Positions 55,972-64,000 of a stretch of DNA of 64,000 nt are shown here, one piece after another. Each line of letters opens with the position of its first letter. Position 1 is the first letter of the stretch. A model generated the notes under the pieces. That model was not told where the DNA came from. It saw only the letters and a program-made list of their open reading frames with translations, and searched no databases. The translations under genes were made by a program, and so were the position numbers. The stretch comes from Pestalotiopsis fici W106-1. Taxonomy: Eukaryota; Ascomycota; Sordariomycetes; Amphisphaeriales; Sporocadaceae. The stretch covers positions 1,504,685 through 1,568,684 of the forward strand of contig NW_006917099.1 of NCBI RefSeq assembly GCF_000516985.1, read 5' to 3'.

Positions 55972-58332
55972 ATGGTAGGACATGACATGGAAATCCCAGG
56001 TGATGTCGGTATCGTGGCTCGCCTGTGTCAAGCCTGCATCGACATCATCAAGACCATGACCGTAAATGGAGCAGAGGACCAATCATTCCAGGCACATATC
56101 GTGCCACTCATGAGAATCCAGCACAGTCTAGTGCTCTGGGACATTGATCACTCTGTAGCCAACGGTAATCTGGACAGTATCCTTCAGACGTCACGTGGGC
56201 TTCAGAAAGCAACATTGGTTCCATTGAGATCCATCATACGTATTTTGGCATTTGGTTAGTCCCACCCATTCCGTTTGGTGTTGCGCTGTCATTGAGGTTT
56301 AGATATGCTGCGCTACGTACCACTCAGGACCCGCGAGCAGATCCTTGGACAACGATACGAATACCAACTACTGTTGGATGAATCTGAGTTCTCCCTGTGT
56401 CGCGACGATGATTCTGATGAAGAGCATACCGCATCTGAGCCCGACGAGGATGCTTCGGAGACAACTGATAGCGAAGAATCTGGCATTCATGTCATTCTAC
56501 ATAGACTGTCAAACTTGGTCCGGTGTCTCTTTGATCTGGGCGGTGCCCTAGAAAGCCCTGCTCCAGATCCGGAGTATTTGTACCCATCAGGCACAACCGA
56601 ACCGTCGTTAAACATATCTCCTTATCAAGCATATGCACAAAAAATACGAGACAGATTTCCTTCGGCCCCAAAGACTGTTATTGAGTACCTTGGTCAAGCA
56701 AATCTAAAGAGATATCAGCGGATCATGCAGCGAATAAGAGAAGAAGAAGAAGAAGAAGAAGCTCAGGTTAGAGACACCCACGCTTCACCCACTGATATCC
56801 ATTCCACAGCTGGCGCCACGGAAATAGCCCGCAACTCGTCAGCATGGGCATGGCTCATGGACGCCGAATTTAGAGACTCCGCCCTAGGGAGTTCAATTCC
56901 AACGGGTACCAGTCGCTCTCGGTCAAGTCTCAGTGAAGCCTCTTCCACAATATCGGCCATGGCCGGAGAAGCTTGGAAGTCATTCCCTCGGTTGACTGAT
57001 GATGCGAAGCACGGAAAACCATTCCAGTGTGATGCATGCGGTCGCATACTTGTCATAAGTAAAACGAGACAGTGGAAGTAAGTTGTCCAAAGATAAACCC
57101 ATAGAAAGAAATTCTTGTCAGTTGAAGGCTAAAGTCTGGAAGCAAACACTTAATAAGTGACCTACTTCCGTACAATTGCATCGTCCCAGACTGTTCCTTT
57201 GGTGAACAGCCATTCTCAAACAAGCATCTGTGGACTCAGCATATGTTGTTAGATCACGAAACATCTGAAGTTCTCATGCAAGAAACGTGCTTGTTGTGTG
57301 AATCGGTTGTGACCGGCGGCACTGAAGTGCTCTTACACCATATTAGCAGACATCTTGAAGAAATTTCGGCCGCAGCACTGCCACGTAATGCATCTGAGCA
57401 CATAGGCGATGACGAAGCTTCCGAGGTGTCAGCATCAAGTCACGCTTCGAGTGCCGTCCCAGCATCCCAGTACTCTGACCATGAAGATAACGGGCCAGTC
57501 AATGAGGAGGAATCAACTGGAGACACCGGCGTCAATGAAGAGGCCCCGATTACTTACGGGTATCTTTTCAATGAAGACCGAAGTCCGACCGAGATGTTGG
57601 AGGCTCTCCTTGGATCCATCTTCAATTATGCAGTACGTCAGCCTGGAACAGGTTTGTTTGTACAGGTCATATGGTGCATGGCTCACTATTCCACAGGTCG
57701 CCTTCATCGAGGACGCTGCGGATGTTCCCGGTGGATTGTTATACATGACACCGCACCGAACAGCTGCATTATACAGGCTCGCTGGATTGAACTATGATTG
57801 TGAGTAGGCTTCACTGTAGCATCCCACGACTCAATGACCAACCAATGCTTTATTAGCTTTATTCGCGGATGCTCCCCACAAGGCAATTAGTTATATCTGG
57901 GAAGTTTTAGGAGTACAGCATGTCCTACTTCCTGGCGAGAACGATTTCCAACCACCTTCTATCCCAGGTCTTACGCGGAACGGTTTCATTAGATGGCAGT
58001 CAATACAAATACTGCTGGGACCGGAGGAGCATGTCCCATTTATGCAGCATGCAGCTCTTCACTGGGGTCTTCGGCATCCTCGTACTGGGCAGCTACTCCC
58101 AAGGGATCTTCCGGCTAATTCGTTCCCAAAAGTTTGTGACCCAGAGATTGACCGATGGCATAAGGAATGTGCGGACCACCTCCGTAATAACTATCGTGAG
58201 CCTTCAAAAACCAGGATGACGCCGCTGACAGGTGGGGCCATGGGTCCAGATGGCTGGGCAGAGAAGGCAAATAAGCCCGAAAAGAACCCGTACCCGTGGG
58301 TTGATGGTCCTAGCGTTAATTCAACCCCCTAA
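55972..58332 (+). CDS. C2H2-type zinc-finger protein with C-terminal DUF7514-like domain
   Basis: Five exons join in frame. The N-terminal helical region (VARLCQACIDIIKTM) is followed by an acidic linker (DDDSDEEHTASEPDEDASET), a Glu run (EEEEEEEAQ at about 56740) and a Cys/His region: FQCDACGRILVIS, then YNCIVPDCSFGEQPFSNKHLW with WTQHMLLDHE, and TCLLCESVVTGGTEVLLHH with ISRHLEEISAAALP. These fingers are common in fungal HET/NLR-linked proteins. The C-terminal exons (LLYMTPHRTAALYRLAGL, then PPSIPGLTRNGFIRWQ and GQLLPRDLPANSFP) match the DUF7514 type. The stop at 58330-58332 lies a few bases before the RIP-degraded block. Divergent from the DUF7580-like gene. Confidence 0.78.
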
Positions 58333-58690
58333 GCCAGCTTAATAGGCTAAAAGTACTATAATTTTAATAGGATTATAACCAAACTCGATTTTAGTGCATT
58401 TTGGCCGATTTATATGGTAGAAGTGAACGTTTTTAAAGTAAATTCTAATAATTATAATAATATTTAAACGATAATTAATTATATACGTCGAATTAGGCTT
58501 TTTAAAATAATAAATATTTAATAAGTGCATTTAATTTAAATTTAAAATGCTTTATTTATAAAAATCGATAATTTTAATAAAATTATATAAAATTCTTATA
58601 TAAATTAAATATCGGGATTTAAATTAAACCCGGGTTAAAATATAACTTTTTCGCAAAGCTATTATATTATATATAACGTAAATTTATTAG
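58333..58690. mobile_element. AT-rich RIP-like stretch
   Basis: Composition changes abruptly right after the stop codon of the C2H2 gene. No coding content was found. It is separated from the larger AT-rich block by a segment of normal composition. Confidence 0.7.
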
Positions 58691-59060
58691 GGCATGCTGC
58701 TACCACTATACGATAATGGCCAAAAAGCATTGAGCTGGGGCGTGGATATGGGAGAAGAACCTCAACCAAACAACCAACACCTCCAGGTAATTGTGTGATC
58801 AGGCCGGTAACCTGATCACTTCAGGGTTGCATCTTGTGCGGTCGCATTTGTGTAAGGAATTGTGTGTATTGAGTACCAGTTGTGATGTGTTATTCAACGA
58901 ATTGGAAAAGCATGAAAAGTAAAGAAAAAACGCAACGAAACTATCACCGATCACAGTTTTGATCTGGCACCTCCACGAGCTAAGGGGTCCACTGATCAGG
59001 ACCCCCACCACAGCATGCTCGCAATTGTTGGGAAACGATTACTGTTGATCAAGGTGGTGC
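58691..59060. other. 370-base island of normal composition with a perfect hairpin
   Basis: This piece escaped RIP between two AT-rich stretches. It has the inverted repeat GTGATCAGG / CCTGATCAC (58795-58803 and 58811-58819, 7-base loop). Another TGATCAGGACCCCC lies near 58993. The 70-codon minus-strand frame in it has no domain. It may be a young insertion or a solo long terminal repeat. Confidence 0.5.
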
Positions 59061-60120
59061 TTTCCTATTGGAGTTTAAACTGGTCTAATATAGGTATTAA
59101 TTATATAATATATTAATCTATATTCTACGCCTTTTAGTTTTAATAAGGTATACGCTTATTTAGGTGGCCCCGGCTAATCCCCGAAAAGTCCCGTATATTT
59201 ATTTAAATATTATAAAGTTAATCCGTATACTTAAGCATACCCTAATATATAGGAATTATAATTTATTATTTAATATATCCCCTTAGATTTACGATTTATC
59301 GTAAATTTGGCTATATTTAAATTAAAGTTATTAATTAGCAAAATATAGCTTTTTTTAAGGCTATTCGTTTTAATTACGATAAATAACGTTAAATTTTATT
59401 TATTATAAAAAATTCTATTATTTACTTATTAGTAAGCTTTTTATTAATTTATTTGCTATTATTTTATTTAAGGGTTTATAAATAACTCTAATTTTTTTTT
59501 TTAGGCTTTTTATTATAATTAATAGTTATAAATATTTATATAATAAAGCTTTATTTTTAATAACGCGATTTTGGCGTTAATTAAATTAATAGTTTATTTA
59601 TTATTATATTTAATAATAATAATGCTATTATCCAGCTATATTAATAATTTTTTTAATAATCGGCTAATAAATAATGTTTTTTTAGTAATTTGCGTTAGGG
59701 TAAATAATTTAGCTTTTATAATAAAAATAATAATTATATTTTATTTATTTAATTGCTAATTAATTAATTTTCCGAATAGCTTTATAGCGAATATTTAGGT
59801 ATTTTTGCGATTAATGCTATTATTAGCAAATAATGCGTTATTAATAATTATTAAATTAAAAGATTTTCCGATTTTAAGCGAAAGTTTTTTAATATTAATT
59901 AGGTAAATTAAAGCTTAATTAGCAGCTTTTTAATATATTTAGCTTAAATTATTAAGGAATCGAGTTAGTTTAGCTATTACGAATATAATATTTAGTTTCG
60001 TAAATATAGCCGCAAATAATAATAATCCGATTTTTTTTTAATATTTTTATATTTTATAAGGAAACGTTATAGTTAATTAAGGTATAAGTTTTTCGCAATT
60101 TATTAGTATTATATAAATTT

Positions 60121-60540
60121 TTTTTTATTTATAAATTTAGCGATTTTTTTAAGGTAAGCTTTTTAAAAAAGTTAGATTATTTTGGATATACGATTTTTAA
60201 TTATTTTTATTTTAAAAAACTATTATATTAGCTCGCTATTATTAATTTTATATTTTTTTATAAAATACTATATTAAATAATTAATAGCCTTTTTATTTTT
60301 ATTTTTATATGCGATAATTATATTATTAACGTAAAAAAAGATTAGTATTTTTTTTTTAATAAATGCGTAAGGTTTATATAATATTTAGGTATAACCGATT
60401 TTAGCTAAAGTTTTTATAAATTTTTTTTATTATAATAACGGTAATATCCGTAATTTATAAAATGCTTTATTTAATAATAATATAGCGTTTTTTTTTCGAT
60501 ATTTATCCGGTATTTTTATAAATATATTTTAATTAATAAA
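60121..60540 (-). pseudogene. Ty1/copia reverse transcriptase remnant
   Basis: In one minus-strand frame from 60540 downward: IKIPDKYRKKN, then LLLNKAFYKLRILPLL (family form with KALYGLRQSP), KTLAKIGY, and ILIFFYVNNIIIAYK, where the catalytic YVDD has become YVNN (near 60322-60333). ISKII and KAYLKKIAKF follow. At least seven stops interrupt the frame. The Asp to Asn changes fit G to A transitions. Confidence 0.88.
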
Positions 60541-61500
60541 AGCGTATATAAACGCGTTTATTATATTATATTATATTAATTTAAAGTCGAATTTCGCTAT
60601 AATCGCGATTAGGGTACGAAATAATTTTTTAGCTAATATAGCCGCGTAGGTTTTTTAATTTTAGGATTTTATTTATTAATTATTATAAACGACGAATTTT
60701 GCTTTATACTTTTAGAATCTTCCGTATTTATCGAATTTATATATATATATTTATATATAATTAAGGATTTATTTGCCTTTTATTCGTAAATTTTTTTTAT
60801 TAATTTCGGTTTAAAATCGTATATTTTTATAATTTTATAAATAATTAGCTTTTATTTAAAAAAATAATTTGCTAAACGGATAATAATATAATTTATAATA
60901 TTATTTAGGGGGAGCTAGGATTTCCGCTTTATAAATTTTTATTTTTTAATAAAAAAAGCGTTTTAGCTTCGCTTTATTATTTTAATTATTACCTTATCCT
61001 ACTTTAGGAATAGCTTTATAACTAGCTAAAAAAGCTATTTATTATAAGATTATTTTAGGTTTTTTTTTTAATAGCGCCGTATTTTTAATCGTAATCGCTT
61101 TTATATTATATATTAATAAAATTAATAAAAGTATTTATAATAAAATTTAAAAGGCAAATTTCGCTATAATAAAAAGGTATTATTTATCCTTTTTATTTAG
61201 CGTTATTTTTTTATTTTTTTAATTATTATTTTTTTTTTAATTATTTTAATTATCGCTTAATAAAATATTTTTTATAACGGTATTTTTATTTTTTAGTTTT
61301 TATAAAATTTTATTTTTAAATATTACGTAATTAATTATAAAATCGGCGATAAGCTAGGTATTAATATTTAGGAGCTCGTTTTTAAATATATTTTATTTTT
61401 TATTATATAATTTTTTTTCGTTTATAATTATATTTTTTATATTAATTAATTTATTTTAATTAAGAATTTAGATTTTATAAATATTAAATAATTTATATCC

Positions 61501-61745
61501 GATTAGGTATTTTATTTATATTTTAGGTGCTAATCGCTATAAACGGCTAAATTTTTATTATGCCGTTAGCGTTATTGCGTACGCTTTATATCCGAATATT
61601 TTAAAATAGGTTTAATTAGGCTTATAGCTTAAATTTAAAATTTTTTTTGCTTTCGCAATTATTTTATAAAATTTTATATATAATATACGCTATCGGGAAT
61701 TATAATTCGGCGTATAATTATATAAATATACCGCGGTTTTACCGA
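61501..61745 (-). pseudogene. Ty1/copia integrase C-terminal remnant
   Basis: The minus-strand frame reads KTAVYLYNYTPNYNS, then KPNxTYFKIFGYKAYAIT and RLAPKIxIKYL, matching the end of the copia integrase core and its zone (usual form: GCKAY, then a lysine-rich stretch and GxLVGY). Several stops interrupt it. It lies about 1 kb upstream of the reverse transcriptase on the same strand, as expected for the copia order. Confidence 0.82.
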
Positions 61746-64000
61746 TTTCGGGCTAAAATTAGTAAAAAAGTTTTGCGTTAATACGCATTATTTATTTTTT
61801 TTTTAATTATACCCTTTAAGCGTTTAGCAGTTTTATTTTAGGTTTATATATATGGTATTAAAGGCTTAAATTTAATATATTTATTTTCGAAATATTTTTT
61901 TATTATTTATTTAATTTTTATAATTTCGTTATCGCATTTAATAATTTTAATTTTAATATTATATTAAATTTTTATTATACCTAAAAACGATCGGAAAGCG
62001 TTAATTAATATAACCGCAATCCTTTCCGTAAAATAATAATTTTATATATATCTCGTTTACCGATAAATAATTAATATTTAGGATATATAGTTTTTAATCT
62101 TTTTAATATAATTATAAAAATTTATAGCTAATTATTCGCTATAATTTTTATTAATTAGCCGTAGCGTTTACCGTAATTAGCGCGTAATTTTTGCAAATAT
62201 ATAAGTTTTATATTTTATTATAATTAATTTTTTAATTTTTACCTTTTAAAATAAATAAATAAAGTGTTTAAAAGCTACCGGGCCTAAATATTTTATTTTA
62301 TAATATTATTATATAGCTTCCCTAATTAATAATAGCCTTTTTATTTATATTATATATTTTTTCCGATAAATAGCAAATAACGCTAAAGGTAATTTGTAAA
62401 ATTTATATTTAAAGACGTATTATTTATATCGGTTTTAAAGTGTGCTAATTAAAAATCTATTTTTTTTACGTAATATTATAAGGTCGTTTTTATTATCCTA
62501 ATAATATTTTTATTTTCGTAATTAACGGAATAATACTAATATAATTAGCAACCTAGGATAATAAGCTATATTATTTAATAATAATACTTTAAATCCGAGC
62601 TATATAATTATTATACTATATTCGTAAATAAATAATTTCCGGTCGCCTAACTAAATAAAATCATAATTAAAAACTTATTTATAATTAATAAGCTTTGCTT
62701 TTATATTTATAATTAAAATCGTTATCGTTAAATTTAAAATAATTAAATAGCGTAAAAAATAATTTTTTATAAATATTATAAAATTATTTTATACGTTTAT
62801 TATTAGTCGTCTATCTTATTAATTTATATTAATTAGGAGCGATTTTTTTTTAGTTATTTATAATATATTAATTCGGCTAATTTTAATCTTTTTTATGCTG
62901 CGAACCTATTCCTATAGGTTAAGGTCTTTTTTAAAAGTTTTATTTATTTATATTTATATTTTATTTTTAGGGACGAAACCTAAATAGGCTTTTTTTAAAA
63001 ATACGTAAAAATATAAATTAAAAGCGTAAAAAAAATAATAAATAAGATATTTAATATTTTTTTATTTTTTATTATAAATAATTCGTTTACCTTTTTTTTT
63101 ACGTAAATTAACCGCATTTAATCGGGAAAATATTTAATTTTTAACAAAATAAGCGTTTTTATTTTATCCGTTTTAGGGCTATTTTTTAGCTTTATTAACA
63201 TAAATTACAAAAGCGCCTTTTCTAATTTTTAGCTTAATCGGCTATTAAATACTTAAATTTTTATAAAAATTATTATTTATTACCCGATATTTTAAATTTT
63301 TATTTAAAATACTTTATTTTTTATAAATTTAATAAAAAACGGCCTATTATAATATAATTAAAATAATTATATTTAAAAAATTTATAGCCTAAACCAAATT
63401 ATTCTATATTTTAATTATTTATTTTGCTTAGGTTTTTGCTATAATTATTTTTTATTTATTAATTTAATTAACAGCTTTTTTTAATATTTTCGGAGGCTTA
63501 AAAGCTTTTAAATATTATTTTTTTGCTTTTTTTTTATTATTTATAGCTAATTTACTATAGCGAGCCTTTAAATTCTCGTATTATTTATATAAAAGCTTAT
63601 TAATTAAATAATATATAAAAAAAAAGTTTAAAAAAATCGTTATAATTATTTATTTCGTAATCTTTTTAATTACCGTATATTATTTAGCGTATATAGCCTT
63701 TTTTATTTTATAATAATTATAATTAAAATTAAATAATTTTTAATTTTTTTTAATAAAATCCGTAATCGTTTATTCCCCGTTTTTTTTATTTTATATAATC
63801 GGATCGTCGTTTATATTTGCAGTTTCGAAGGTAATAGCCGCGGTTTTTATATATTTAGTTTTTTTTATATCCGGTTCGATTAAAGTTTTAATTAAAATCG
63901 TTTTATTTTTAAAATAATTAGTTAATTTAATAATCTATACCTAAATTTAAAACGTATATTCCTAATTATTTTAATTAGAGGTTATTTTTAACGATACCGT

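Larger units (their letters stand above)
59061..64000 (-). mobile_element. RIP-killed Ty1/copia retrotransposon and AT-rich flank
   Basis: Read on the minus strand, conserved Ty1/copia polyprotein parts appear in the right order (integrase at higher coordinates, reverse transcriptase at lower), peppered with TAA and TAG stops. These stops lie where CAA, CAG or TGG codons are expected, and Asp or Gly codons are changed to Asn or Lys, as RIP would do. Ends and long terminal repeats could not be set. The element may continue past the window. Confidence 0.85.

Noticed and set aside
59571..59759. 62-codon frame in the right AT-rich block
   Set aside because: Composed of Ile, Leu, Asn and Phe only, as expected by chance in RIP-degraded DNA; the real signal there is the minus-strand copia relic.
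1..64000. CRISPR arrays, tRNA and rRNA genes
   Set aside because: No regularly spaced repeat array was found, and CRISPR is not expected in a fungus. I recognised no tRNA or rRNA genes, though a weak tRNA could be missed by eye.

Overview
The window is nuclear DNA of a filamentous ascomycete, most likely a Sordariomycete and probably Hypocreales. The evidence is short GT-AG introns of about 50-70 bases, HET, NACHT-ankyrin, Zn2Cys6 and SAT4-type genes, a CBM18-GH18 chitinase paired with a LysM gene, and blocks of extremely AT-rich DNA with almost no CA/TG dinucleotides, the signature of repeat-induced point mutation (RIP). I cannot name the species from the sequence.

Layout. 1-3970 is a RIP-degraded AT-rich block. 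4578-13613 holds five apparently intact biosynthetic genes: a cupin protein, a UbiA-type prenyltransferase, a secreted berberine-bridge-type FAD oxidase, an SDR and a P450. 15135-17175 is a HET-domain gene. 17454-28548 is a decayed part of the same neighbourhood: a DHA2 transporter with an internal stop, a highly reducing-type polyketide synthase reduced to a broken KS and the first residues of an AT, an apparently intact AflR-like Zn2Cys6 regulator, an O-methyltransferase with an early stop and no catalytic His, a SAT4 membrane protein cut off by a duplicated copy of the regulator's 3' end, a small DUF4267-like membrane protein and a partial cupin. 29142-36547 is gene-poor: a small Cys-rich secreted protein, a collagen-like membrane protein, the 3' relic of a medium-chain dehydrogenase and an intact sugar-type MFS transporter. 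36548-47479 holds a hypothetical gene, the divergent chitinase/LysM pair and an intact second O-methyltransferase. 48065-58332 is a self-recognition or innate-immunity-like island: NACHT-ankyrin NLR, SGNH hydrolase, a DUF7580-like protein and a C2H2/DUF7514-like protein. From 58333 the sequence is again AT-rich; its right part is a RIP-killed Ty1/copia element on the minus strand, with reverse transcriptase and integrase still recognisable.

How the parts fit. The UbiA enzyme plus FAD oxidase, SDR, P450, PKS relic, transporter, O-methyltransferase and AflR-like regulator look like a meroterpenoid cluster, possibly of diterpenoid-pyrone type. The terpene cyclase, GGPP synthase and epoxidase expected for that class are not in the window, and the only PKS here is dead. 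Either the intact tailoring genes serve a core enzyme elsewhere, or the cluster is being lost from the right-hand side inwards. The best structural clue is a 317-base duplication of the regulator's last exon and 3' flank (23051-23367 and 27056-27370), whose second copy is fused to the SAT4 gene.

All gene models are hand-spliced from sequence. Frames were checked at most junctions, but no database search was possible.
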